A stretch of DNA of 47,322 nt, taken from assembly GCA_964583765.1 (NCBI GenBank), contig CAZOWW010000025.1, positions 1-47,322 of the forward strand, written 5' to 3'. The position numbers and the translations under genes were made by a program. Each line of letters starts with the position of its first letter. Within the stretch, counting starts at the first letter, position 1. Source of the DNA: CAZOWW01 sp964583765 (GTDB taxonomy: Bacteria; Actinomycetota; Actinomycetes; Actinomycetales; Kineosporiaceae). Positions 33,530 to 40,906 of this stretch are shown here, piece by piece. The notes under the pieces were generated by a model. That model did not search any database. It was not told the DNA's origin and worked only from the letters and a program-made list of their open reading frames with translations.

Positions 33530-35266
33530 ATGTTGGCGGGTGTGAGTGATGCGCAGTCCGCCGAGCCCAGCAGGCCCGTCGCCGGCTCCGTGACCGACCC
33601 CGCGATCGGCCCTGTGTCCGACAGCGACGGCCGACAAGCCACGGAGAGCCCCACGCAGGACCCGAGCAGCGGGCGCACGCTGACCTACCCCTGTGCGGGC
33701 TGCGGTGCCCGGGTGGAGTTCGCACCCGGCTCGACGCTGCTCCGATGCCCCTTCTGTGCGCACGAGCAGTCACTGCTGCCCACCACCGGGAACCGCCGGG
33801 CCGAGCCGGACTACACCGAGTGGCCCGGGGTGACCACACCCCCGGTACCGCCCGTGAAGGTGTGGCACTGCCCGGAGTGCGGTGCGGACACCGGCTCCGA
33901 GACCGATCCGGACCCGGTGGCCGATCCCGGCTCGCTGACCGATCCTGGATCGCCGACCGATCGTGAGGCGCAGCCGGACGCCGGCGCGGATCCGGACACC
34001 GCCACGGCCCCGAGCACCGGCGCAGCTCCGAACCCCGCGACGGCCCCCGACACCGCGACGGCCCCGAACCCCGTGGGCCGGAGTTGCCCGTTCTGCGCTG
34101 CAGCGATCCCCGCGACCCTGTCGGCCGAGGCACAGCTCGTCCCGGACGCGCTCGTCCCCTTCGTGGTGGACGCGGCCCAGGCCCAGACGGCCCTCACGCG
34201 CTGGGTGCGAGCGGGGCGGTTCACCCCCCGTGGATTGCGCCGGGTCGCGAAGAGCGGCGGGGTCGAGCGTCTCTACCTCCCCTACTGGACCTTCGAGGCC
34301 ACCACCACCACGTCCTACTCCGGCGAACGCGGCGAGCGGCCGGTGCCCGCGGGAGCCACCGTCGCCGCGCACGACGTCCCCTCCGCCGAGCGCCCGGTCC
34401 CGAACCCGGCACCGGCACCGGCACCGAACCCGGCACCGGCACCGGCACCGGGGACGATGTCCGCGCCGACCGACAGCGCCCCGTCGACCCGCACGACCCC
34501 TGCACCCGACGCGGCCTCGACTTCGACCGGCGCAGCTCCGGGACCCGACGCGGCCCCGGCCCCGGCATCGACGGACACCACCCCGACGCCCGGTAAGGCC
34601 CCGACGCCTGGCACGACCCCGACGCCTGGCACGACCCCGACGCCCGACGCGGCCTCGATGCCAGCCTCGGCGTCGACCGGCACCGCCCCGGCACCGACCC
34701 CCACAGCTCCGCCGACCGACACCACCGCCCGGATTCCCCAGGCTGCCACCGCGACCGCGGAACCGGAGTGGTCCCCCGCCCGGGGGACGGTGCGACGCGC
34801 CTTCGCCGACGTCCTCGTGCCGGGCATCACCCGGATCCCCCGCGAGGACCTGGCCCGCCTGGGGCCCTGGTCGCTGGACGAGGCGGTCGACTTCCGTCCG
34901 GAGCACCTGACCGGTTGCGCTGCGGTGCGCTACACCGTCGAGCCGGAGGAGGGGTTCGAGCGGGCCAAGGCCCAGATGGAACGCGTCATCGAGCAGGACT
35001 GTCGCCGGGACATGGGCGGCGATGCGCAACGTATCGAGATCATGGATGTCCGGTACGACGAACCGACCTTTGAGATGGTCATGTTGCCGGTCTGGGCGGC
35101 CACCTACCGCCACCGGGGCATCGGACACCAGGTGCTCGTGGACGCGCGGACCGGCGAGGTGCTCGGCGTACCCCCGCGCAGCCTCTCCGCCCTGGTGACC
35201 GTGGCCGCCGCCTGCGCCACGGCCCTTGCCGGCGTGGCCGCGACCGCGCTGGCGCTGCTGCACTGA
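33530..35266 (+). CDS. Zinc-ribbon protein with large low-complexity insertions
   Basis: A 578-aa protein from ATG 33530 (GTG 33542 is an alternative). The first zinc ribbon has CAGC (55-58) and CPFC (73-76). The second is split: CPEC (114-117) and CPFC (186-189) are about 70 residues apart, separated by an Asp/Thr/Pro-rich repeat segment. A beta-rich domain follows (ERLYLPYWTFEATTTTSY, about 246-263), is interrupted at about 288-415 by a Pro/Ala/Thr-rich repeat region, and resumes with SPARGTVRRAFADVLVPG. A C-terminal hydrophobic segment (about 552-577) suggests membrane anchoring. The core matches actinobacterial TFIIB-type zinc-ribbon proteins of unknown function, which are much shorter. 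Confidence 0.75.
   Translation: MLAGVSDAQSAEPSRPVAGSVTDPAIGPVSDSDGRQATESPTQDPSSGRTLTYPCAGCGARVEFAPGSTLLRCPFCAHEQSLLPTTGNRRAEPDYTEWPGVTTPPVPPVKVWHCPECGADTGSETDPDPVADPGSLTDPGSPTDREAQPDAGADPDTATAPSTGAAPNPATAPDTATAPNPVGRSCPFCAAAIPATLSAEAQLVPDALVPFVVDAAQAQTALTRWVRAGRFTPRGLRRVAKSGGVERLYLPYWTFEATTTTSYSGERGERPVPAGATVAAHDVPSAERPVPNPAPAPAPNPAPAPAPGTMSAPTDSAPSTRTTPAPDAASTSTGAAPGPDAAPAPASTDTTPTPGKAPTPGTTPTPGTTPTPDAASMPASASTGTAPAPTPTAPPTDTTARIPQAATATAEPEWSPARGTVRRAFADVLVPGITRIPREDLARLGPWSLDEAVDFRPEHLTGCAAVRYTVEPEEGFERAKAQMERVIEQDCRRDMGGDAQRIEIMDVRYDEPTFEMVMLPVWAATYRHRGIGHQVLVDARTGEVLGVPPRSLSALVTVAAACATALAGVAATALALLH
34603..34638. repeat. Perfect 18-bp tandem duplication in the zinc-ribbon gene
   Basis: Two exact copies of GACGCCTGGCACGACCCC, within a longer stretch of degenerate 18-bp units encoding TPTPGT-type hexapeptides. 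A second cluster near 34400-34450 repeats CCGGCACCGGCACCG. Confidence 0.9.
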
Positions 35267-35317
35267 GCCGGCGCACACCGCTGCCGTCGAGGCCGGCGCT
35301 GTCGCATCGGGCCGGTC

Positions 35318-36247
35318 TCAGCCGGCGGCGATCGCCTCCAGGGCGCCGGCCAGGTCCGTGGGGTAGTCACTCCGGAACTCCACCCAGGTCTCGGTGTCCG
35401 GGTGCCGGAACCCCAGCCCGACGGCGTGCAACCACTGCCGGGTCAGCCCGAGCCTGCGCGCCAGCACAGGATCGGCGCCGTAGGTGAGATCACCGGCACA
35501 GGGGTGATGCATGCCCGAGAAGTGCACCCGGATCTGGTGGGTGCGCCCGGTCTCCAGGTGCACCTCCACCAGGGACGCCGCCCGGAAGGCCTCGAGTACC
35601 TCGTAGTGCGTGATCGACGGGCGCCCGCCGGACACGATCGCCCAGCGGTGATCGGACGTCGGGTGCCGGCCGATCGGGGCGTCGATGGTCCCGCGGAGCG
35701 GATCGGGGTGTCCCTGCACCAACGCGTGGTAGACCTTCTCCACCGTGCGCTCCCGGAAGGCCTGCTTGAGCACCGAGTAGGCCCGCTCGCTCTTCGCGAC
35801 CACCATCAACCCGCTCGTGCCCACATCCAGCCGGTGCACGACTCCCTGACGCTCGGCCGCCCCCGAGGTGGCGATCCGGTAGCCAGCGGCGGCCAGGCCA
35901 CTCACCACGGTCGGTCCGTCCCAGCCAGGACTCGGATGGGCCGCCACCCCCACCGGCTTGTCGACCACCACCACCGCGTCGTCGTCGTACACCACCCGTA
36001 GTCCGGGAACGGCCTCCGGCACCGCCGCCGTGGCCACCGGGGTGGGATCGGGCAGGCTCACCTCCAGCCAGGCGCCGGCGGTGAGCCGGTCCCCCTTACC
36101 GGCAGGCCGCCCGTCCAGCAGGACCCCGCCGGCGGCGGCCAGGTCCGCGGCCACGGTCCGGGACAGCCCCAACAGGCGCGACAGGCCGGCGTCCACCCGC
36201 TCCCCGGCCAGGCCGTCCGGTACCGGGAGGGCGCGGCTCTCAGACAT
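35318..36247 (-). CDS. RluA/RluD-family 23S rRNA pseudouridine synthase
   Basis: A 309-aa pseudouridine synthase. An N-terminal S4 RNA-binding domain (about 13-62, GERVDAGLSRLLGLSR) precedes the catalytic RluA domain with the signature HRLDVGTSGLMVVAKSE, in which Asp141 is the catalytic aspartate. LETGRTHQIRVHFSGMHHP is the conserved substrate-binding segment. RluD-type enzymes modify helix 69 of 23S rRNA; the exact target is not proven here. The ATG overlaps the end of lspA by 8 nt, as in many bacteria where these genes are paired. Confidence 0.93.
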   Translation of the reverse strand: MSESRALPVPDGLAGERVDAGLSRLLGLSRTVAADLAAAGGVLLDGRPAGKGDRLTAGAWLEVSLPDPTPVATAAVPEAVPGLRVVYDDDAVVVVDKPVGVAAHPSPGWDGPTVVSGLAAAGYRIATSGAAERQGVVHRLDVGTSGLMVVAKSERAYSVLKQAFRERTVEKVYHALVQGHPDPLRGTIDAPIGRHPTSDHRWAIVSGGRPSITHYEVLEAFRAASLVEVHLETGRTHQIRVHFSGMHHPCAGDLTYGADPVLARRLGLTRQWLHAVGLGFRHPDTETWVEFRSDYPTDLAGALEAIAAG

Positions 36248-36848
36248 CCGCCACCCCGTTCTCGGGGGCCGGGCCGGTCCCGCCGATCGGGCCGGTTCCC
36301 GGAGCCCTCGATCCGAGGTCCTCCGTGGGCACCCGGCGCCCGTCCAGTCCGATGCCCAAGCCGCTGAGCAGGGCGATGGCGCAGGCCGCGGTCACGATGC
36401 AGCAGTCCGCCACGTTGAACACCGGGAAGTGCGGGAACTCGATGAAGTCGATGACGTGTCCTCGGGCCACTGCGGGCGGACGCACGAGTCGGTCGACCAG
36501 ATTGCCCAGCGCCCCACCGAGCAGCAGGCCCAGGGCCGCCACCCACAGTCCGCTGGCGAGCCGCCGCAGAAGCCGCAGGATGACCAGGGAGACGGTGATC
36601 GCCACCACGGTGAAGATCCAGGTGGCGCCGGTCGCGAAGGAGAAGGCGGCTCCGCTGTTGCGCACCAGCCGCAGCCGCACGACCCACCCGAGCACGTCCA
36701 CAGGACGCGCGGGGTCGAGGTGAGCGACCGCGACGGCCTTGGTGATCTGGTCGACGAGGATCACTGCGGCGGCCACACCCAGGGTCAACAGCCCGTGGCC
36801 CCGTCGTGGTGCGCCGACGGGCCCGCCGGTCTCCGGTTCAGCATCCAT
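36240..36848 (-). CDS. lspA: Lipoprotein signal peptidase (signal peptidase II)
   Basis: An inner-membrane aspartyl protease (202 aa) that removes signal peptides from prolipoproteins. Four transmembrane helices are visible between about 20 and 172. The catalytic pair is Asp119 in GNLVDRL and Asp148 in FNVADCC. LVRNSGAAFSF is the conserved first motif. The N-terminus (about 18 residues) and C-terminus (about 30 residues) are longer hydrophilic tails. It is 96 bp after the DksA/TraR-type gene and overlaps the pseudouridine synthase. Confidence 0.96.
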   Translation of the reverse strand: MDAEPETGGPVGAPRRGHGLLTLGVAAAVILVDQITKAVAVAHLDPARPVDVLGWVVRLRLVRNSGAAFSFATGATWIFTVVAITVSLVILRLLRRLASGLWVAALGLLLGGALGNLVDRLVRPPAVARGHVIDFIEFPHFPVFNVADCCIVTAACAIALLSGLGIGLDGRRVPTEDLGSRAPGTGPIGGTGPAPENGVADV

Positions 36849-36944
36849 GGTGGGGTCAGCCTGTCATGGCCTGGGTTCCACCCGGCGCCGGGCCCACCGC
36901 CCGACCGGCGCGGGGCCGGTCGGACGAGCGTGCCCTCCGTCGCG

Positions 36945-37451
36945 TCAGCGCCGTTCCTGGCGTTGCTTGCACGCCACGCACTGGGTGGCCCGCGGGAAGG
37001 CCTGCAGCCGCAGCTTGCCGATCGGGCCGCCGCAGTTCTCGCAGACGCCGTAGGTGCCGTCCGCGATCCGGGCCAGGGCGTGCTGCGACTGGTAGAGGGT
37101 CTCCCGGGTACTCGCGAGCAGGGTCAGCTCCTGCTCGCGTTCGAAGGCCTTCGAACCCGTGTCGGCCTGGTCGTCACCGGCCCCGTCCGAGTTGTCCCGC
37201 ATGACCGTGGCCAGATTCGCCTGCATGGCACGGACGTCGTCCTTCAGCCGCGTCAGGTCGGCCACGAGTTCCGCCTGGAGGTCGTCCAGCTCCTCCGGAT
37301 GCCAGGGTTCCTCGCCGGGACGCACGCCCAACGTGGCATCCACCACGCTGCCCGACCGGCGGGTCGCGCCCGCACCGCCCTGGGCCGGTGGCGTCACCGC
37401 CCGGGGCGACACCGACACCGAGCTCGCCACCGATCCCGACACTTCCGTCAC
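36945..37451 (-). CDS. DksA/TraR-type C4 zinc-finger protein
   Basis: A 168-aa protein with a coiled-coil region (about 52-130, PEELDDLQAELVADLTRLKDDVRAMQ and ERTLLASTRETLYQSQHAL-like segments) and a C4 zinc finger: CENC (137-140) and CVAC (158-161). Such proteins are thought to act in the RNA polymerase secondary channel; the actinobacterial members are little studied. GTG 37451 is chosen because GGAG lies 6 nt upstream and the promoter at 37671-37699 rules out the longest frame. The first 45 residues are Ser/Val/Ala-rich and unstructured. It is encoded ahead of lspA. Confidence 0.85.
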   Translation of the reverse strand: MTEVSGSVASSVSVSPRAVTPPAQGGAGATRRSGSVVDATLGVRPGEEPWHPEELDDLQAELVADLTRLKDDVRAMQANLATVMRDNSDGAGDDQADTGSKAFEREQELTLLASTRETLYQSQHALARIADGTYGVCENCGGPIGKLRLQAFPRATQCVACKQRQERR

Positions 37452-37507
37452 CGAGTTCTCCACCGCTGCACGCTCCACGGGTCCACGCTCCACCACCGCT
37501 GAATCAT
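37448..37507 (-). CDS. Possible Trp-rich 19-codon upstream ORF
   Basis: ATG 37507 to TGA 37450-37448 encodes MIQRWWSVDPWSVQRWRTR, with 4 Trp in 19 residues. The TGA overlaps the GTG start of the DksA/TraR-type gene (GTGA). Ribosome site is weak (GGGCGGGGA). It might couple translation or sense Trp-tRNA; it might also be chance, since TGGAGCGTG is repeated in the DNA. Confidence 0.25.
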   Translation of the reverse strand: MIQRWWSVDPWSVQRWRTR

Positions 37508-37670
37508 TCCCCGCCCGATCCGCTCGCGCAGTCCACGGCGGTCGTCCCGGGCCCGGCAGGGCCCTCCCGAATCCGTGCCTCCCCGGCGCGCCGGACGACC
37601 GGCGACACCGCGAAAGCAGCCTCGGGCGGGACGGCGTCGAGGAGGTGAACTGCGACGTGATCGTGCGGCG

Positions 37671-37699
37671 AGGATAGGATCCTAGCTCGCAGTGCTCAA
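37671..37699 (-). promoter_or_regulatory. Promoter for the DksA/TraR-lspA-RluD operon
   Basis: TTGAGC (37699-37694), 17-nt spacer, TATCCT (37676-37671). The TAGGATCCTA palindrome overlaps the spacer. The predicted leader is about 210 nt long and contains the Trp-rich ORF. Confidence 0.55.
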
Positions 37700-37962
37700 A
37701 GTGACACGCCGAGTCACGAAATTGCTCCGCGCAGCGCAGTGGGGCGGCTCTCACCACTGGTCAATGCCCTGCCGGGCGGTCGTTCACACCCCCGGGGAAC
37801 CGGCCCCCGACCCCACCCACGTCCGCTCCCGCCACCGACCCCGGGCCCCACCCACGTCCGCTCCCCTCCACCGGCCAGGGAACCGTCCTTCACCCAGGGC
37901 GGCCCCTCCGCCAGCCGTGGGGGCCCGCCCCCGCAGGTGGAGCCGTGGGGACCGACTTCGGC
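37700..37962. other. Gap after the DUF167 gene, with a 20-bp direct repeat
   Basis: No gene. Two exact copies of CCCCACCCACGTCCGCTCCC at 37811-37830 and 37846-37865 (35-bp period) lie 97 bp past the DUF167 stop. No clear hairpin terminator is seen. Confidence 0.6.
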
Positions 37963-38229
37963 TCAGTCGCCGCGCAGACGCGCGTGCACGGCGGCCAGCG
38001 CCTGCTCGTCGCCGTCGATCTCCACCAGCTTGGTGCGGCTGGTCGCCCCCGACACCAGTCTCACCGCGCGGGGCCGCACGCCGAAGGCGTCCGCGACGGC
38101 GTCCAGACAGGCCTGGGTGGCTCGGCCGTCCACGGCCGGCGCGGTCACCGCCACCAGGAGCAGGTCGCCCCGCACCCCGCCCACCCGCACCCGGGAGGCA
38201 CCGGGCTGCACCCGCACGCCGACTCTCAT
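37963..38229 (-). CDS. DUF167 (YggU) family protein
   Basis: An 88-aa small cytoplasmic protein of unknown function, DUF167/YggU fold. It begins MRVGVRVQPGASRVRVGG, and family features are AVTAPAVDGRATQACLDAVA and the basic VSGATSRTKLVEIDGD segment. It follows the divIVA terminator, so it is likely transcribed separately. Confidence 0.88.
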   Translation of the reverse strand: MRVGVRVQPGASRVRVGGVRGDLLLVAVTAPAVDGRATQACLDAVADAFGVRPRAVRLVSGATSRTKLVEIDGDEQALAAVHARLRGD

Positions 38230-38283
38230 CCGGCATCCCTCCCGTCAGGCCCACCTCTGCCTCGGCCGGCGGCCGGGCACGAA

Positions 38284-38321
38284 ACGGCAGCGGCGCGTCC
38301 CGAGGGACCCACCGCTGCCGT
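38284..38321 (-). terminator. Terminator after divIVA
   Basis: A perfect 10-bp outer stem (ACGGCAGCGG / CCGCTGCCGT) encloses a smaller TCCC-GA-GGGA hairpin. It starts 57 nt after the divIVA stop and ends the division cluster transcript. Confidence 0.75.
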
Positions 38322-38378
38322 CACTTCACGTGCGACTCCGACCACCGGTCCACCGGACCGGTCAGCACCCGACCCGGT

Positions 38379-39131
38379 TCAGCCCTGGCCGCCGAAGGGG
38401 TACTGCTGGGCCGGCTGCTCCGCGCCGTCCGAGTACCCACCGCGCCCGGGCAGCGTGCCCGCGTACCCACCGGGTCCCGGCACGAGCCCCGCAGGCTGGG
38501 CCTGGCCACCGCCGCGGGTCGGGATGACGGCGGCCTTGGACTCGAGGTCACGCAACTGCCCCTCGAGGTACGACTTGAGCCGGCTGCGGTACTCACGCTC
38601 GAAGGCCCGCAACTCGTCGATCTTGCGCTCCAGCAGCGACCGCTCCTGCTCGAGCGAGCCGAGGGTCTGACGCTGCTTCTCCTCCGCCTCCCGCATGAGC
38701 CGGTTCGCGTGGTCCCGCGCCTCGTTGACGATCCGGTCGCGCTGCTGCTCGCCGTTGCGCACGTACTCGTCGTGCAGCTTCTGCGCGAGCGCCAGCATGC
38801 CTGCCGCCGCCTCGGGACCCTGCCCCACGGCGGCCGCCTCCAGCTGGGCGGCGGGGCGCATGGGCTCGGGGAGCTGCATCGGCATCGGGAGCTGTTTGAC
38901 CGGCTCCGGTTCGCCGACGGCCTCACGCGCCACGTTGGCCCGCGACAGCTCGCCGACGCGCCGCTCGCACGCGCCCAACTTCTGCCGGAGGTCCTCGTTC
39001 TCCTCGTTGAGGCGTCGCAGCTCGTTCACGACCTCGTCGAGGAAGTCGTCGACCTCGTCCTGGTCGTAGCCCTCGCGGAACTTGGTCGCCTGGAAACGCT
39101 TATTGACTACGTCCTCGGGCGTCAAAGCCAT
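38379..39131 (-). CDS. divIVA: DivIVA/Wag31 polar growth and septum protein
   Basis: A 250-aa coiled-coil protein that marks negatively curved membrane at poles and septa and organises actinobacterial polar growth. The conserved N-terminal domain MALTPEDVVNKRFQATKFREGYDQDEVDDFLDE (quoted in part: start, KFREGY and FLDE motifs) is followed by the first coiled coil (35-70), a Pro/Met/Ala linker (about 85-125) and a long second coiled coil (about 135-215). The tail is Gly/Pro-rich. The start has GAGGTGA 5 nt upstream. Essential in relatives where it is called Wag31. Confidence 0.95.
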   Translation of the reverse strand: MALTPEDVVNKRFQATKFREGYDQDEVDDFLDEVVNELRRLNEENEDLRQKLGACERRVGELSRANVAREAVGEPEPVKQLPMPMQLPEPMRPAAQLEAAAVGQGPEAAAGMLALAQKLHDEYVRNGEQQRDRIVNEARDHANRLMREAEEKQRQTLGSLEQERSLLERKIDELRAFEREYRSRLKSYLEGQLRDLESKAAVIPTRGGGQAQPAGLVPGPGGYAGTLPGRGGYSDGAEQPAQQYPFGGQG

Positions 39132-39225
39132 CTGGTCACCTCGCGGGAGAGACTCGGTCGGGAGTTCGGAGCCGCCGGGAACCCACCGTATCGGATACCG
39201 GGGCGACACACCGAACATCACCCGT

Positions 39226-39276
39226 ACTACAGATGCCTAACAAATTGTGATCAATAGTTGACAATGAGTAGTCAAC
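39226..39276 (-). promoter_or_regulatory. AT-rich divIVA promoter with palindrome
   Basis: TTGATC (39254-39249), 17 nt, TGTAGT (39231-39226) is the best promoter. Just upstream is a perfect palindrome GTTGAC-N8-GTCAAC (39257-39276). The segment is strikingly AT-rich for this genome. The position of the palindrome suggests an operator or an upstream activator site. Confidence 0.45.
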
Positions 39277-39305
39277 TGAGCTAAGGACCCCCTGCGGACC
39301 CCGCC

Positions 39306-39581
39306 CTAGATGGCACTGAGCAGGATGCTGCACAGGAGGAAGAGCACCAAAAACGCCAAATCAAACTGCAGCCCACCGAGTCGCAGTGGGGGGATCAGCC
39401 GCCGCAGGGCCCGCAGCGGGGGGTCTGTGACGCTGTACACAGCCTCGGCCCCCACGAGGGCCAGACCCCGTGGCTGCCAGTCCCGGGCGAACATCTGGAC
39501 GAAGTCGAAGATCAGCCTGATGATCAGTGCCACGTAGAAGAGCAGGATCACCAGGTGAAGCAGTCCCTGAACGACCGACAC
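39306..39581 (-). CDS. YggT family membrane protein
   Basis: A 91-aa integral membrane protein with two hydrophobic segments (about 4-28 and 70-90) and the YggT-type central segment TDPPLRALRRLIPPLRLGG. YggT sits between sepF and divIVA in most actinobacteria and is thought to affect osmotic tolerance or division; its function is not settled. GTG start at 39581 with a weak ribosome site. Confidence 0.93.
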   Translation of the reverse strand: MSVVQGLLHLVILLFYVALIIRLIFDFVQMFARDWQPRGLALVGAEAVYSVTDPPLRALRRLIPPLRLGGLQFDLAFLVLFLLCSILLSAI

Positions 39582-39651
39582 GAGTTGCTCTCATCCTCCG
39601 TACCGCATGCGCACCGGACCGCGCCGGGCAGGTGCCCGACGCGGTCGCGGC

Positions 39652-40149
39652 TCAGCTCTGGTTGAAGAAACCCCGCTCGGGTGTCCGGGCCTTCTCCGCG
39701 GGGGCCACCTCGATGTTGGCCGGGGACAGGAGGAAGACCTTGCTGGTGACCCGCTCGATCGAGCCGTGCAGGCCGAACACCAACCCGGCGGCGAAGTCGA
39801 CCAGCCGCTTGGCGTCCCCGTCGTCCATGTCGCCCAGGTTCATGATGACCGGGGTGCTGGACCGGAACGCCTCGCCGATGGTCTTGGCCTCGTTGTAGGT
39901 ACGGGGGTGGATGGTGATGATGCGGTGGACCTGGGGGGTGGCGGGGGCAGGCTGCACCACCCGTGCGACCTGGCCACGGTTGATGGGGGTCACCGGGGCC
40001 CGGTGCTCCTCCTCGACCACCTCGTCCTCCTCGGCGGCCGAATCGGCCTCGGGGTCCTCGTAGCCGTCGTAGGGGTCATAGGAGTCGTACTGCTCCTCGT
40101 CCTCGGCCAGGCCGAGGTAGATCATCGTCTTTCGTAGCGCGCTGGCCAT
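39652..40149 (-). CDS. sepF: Cell division protein SepF
   Basis: A 165-aa FtsZ-membrane linker. The N-terminal amphipathic helix MASALRKTMIYLGLAED anchors it to the membrane. A very acidic Asp/Glu/Tyr linker follows (about 16-50). The SepF core (about 70-155) contains RTYNEAKTIGEAFR, VIMNLGDMDDGDAKRLVDFAAGLVFG (in part) and FLLSPANIEV. ATG 40149 is preferred (AAGGAG 5 nt upstream). In actinobacteria lacking FtsA and ZipA, SepF is the main FtsZ anchor. Confidence 0.96.
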   Translation of the reverse strand: MASALRKTMIYLGLAEDEEQYDSYDPYDGYEDPEADSAAEEDEVVEEEHRAPVTPINRGQVARVVQPAPATPQVHRIITIHPRTYNEAKTIGEAFRSSTPVIMNLGDMDDGDAKRLVDFAAGLVFGLHGSIERVTSKVFLLSPANIEVAPAEKARTPERGFFNQS

Positions 40150-40186
40150 CGGCACTCCTTAGCTCCGTCCAGCCCTCCGTACGACG

Positions 40187-40906
40187 CTACCCGAGCGGAG
40201 GGCGTGCGCCGAGCACCGCACTGCCGACACGCAGGTGCGTCGCCCCGCGGGACACCGCCGCCTCGAGATCCCCGCTCATTCCCGCGGAGATCATCGTCGC
40301 CGTGGGGTCGATCTCGCGCAAGCGCAATGACAGCACCGGAAGAACGTCGAACGCCTGTTCCGGGTTCCACCCCAGCGGCGCCACGCCCATCAGCCCGGCC
40401 AACCGGAGCCCCGGACGCGCGGCCAGATCGGTCGCGAGGCGTTCCAGTCCCTCGACGACGACGCCTCCCCGGCGCGGGTCGCCGTCGAGGCTCACCTGCA
40501 CCAGGCAGGGCAGCGGCACCGGCCGCTCCCGGGTGGCGCGGTCCAGCGCCTCGACCAGCTCCGGCCGGTCCACCGAGTGCACGCAGTCGAAGTCCCGCGC
40601 GACGGCGCGCGCCTTGTTCGTCTGCAACTGCCCGATCAGGTGCCAGCTGAGGCCCCCGGGAACCCGGTCGGCCAGTGCCGCCCGTTTCGCCGCGCCCTCC
40701 TGCACCCGGTTCTCGCCCACGTCCCGCACCCCGAGCCCGGCCAGGAGCGCGACGTCCGAGGCGGGGTAGGTCTTGGTGACCACGATCACCCGGATCTCCT
40801 GCGGGTCACGCCCCGCCGCGGCGGCAGCCCGGGCCACCCGTTCCCGGATGGCGTCGAGGGCCGCACCCAGCTGCGAGCGGCGGTCGGCCGCACCGCTCAG
40901 GGACAT
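40187..40906 (-). CDS. YggS/PLPBP-family PLP-binding protein
   Basis: A 239-aa alanine-racemase-fold protein that binds PLP and helps vitamin B6 and amino-acid homeostasis; no enzyme activity is known. Lys45 in VVTKTYP is the PLP lysine. HLIGQLQTNKAR, GLMGVAP, SAGMSGDLEAAVSRGATHLRVGSAV are family motifs. ATG 40906 overlaps the end of pgeF by 10 nt. A longer frame from 40936 adds ten residues not seen in the family. Confidence 0.94.
   Translation of the reverse strand: MSLSGAADRRSQLGAALDAIRERVARAAAAAGRDPQEIRVIVVTKTYPASDVALLAGLGVRDVGENRVQEGAAKRAALADRVPGGLSWHLIGQLQTNKARAVARDFDCVHSVDRPELVEALDRATRERPVPLPCLVQVSLDGDPRRGGVVVEGLERLATDLAARPGLRLAGLMGVAPLGWNPEQAFDVLPVLSLRLREIDPTATMISAGMSGDLEAAVSRGATHLRVGSAVLGARPPLG

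Noticed and set aside
7138..34638. CRISPR array interpretation of the clustered repeats
   Set aside because: Repeats are head-to-tail or in coding linkers, without regular unique spacers, and no cas genes are present.
35267..35317. Terminator between the converging zinc-ribbon and pseudouridine synthase genes
   Set aside because: GCCGGC-type short self-complementary words are present, but no single convincing stem could be drawn.
37452..37757. Longer N-terminus of the DksA/TraR-type protein
   Set aside because: The extra residues are not family-like, and the best promoter (37671-37699) lies inside that frame, so the longest version would not be transcribed from it.
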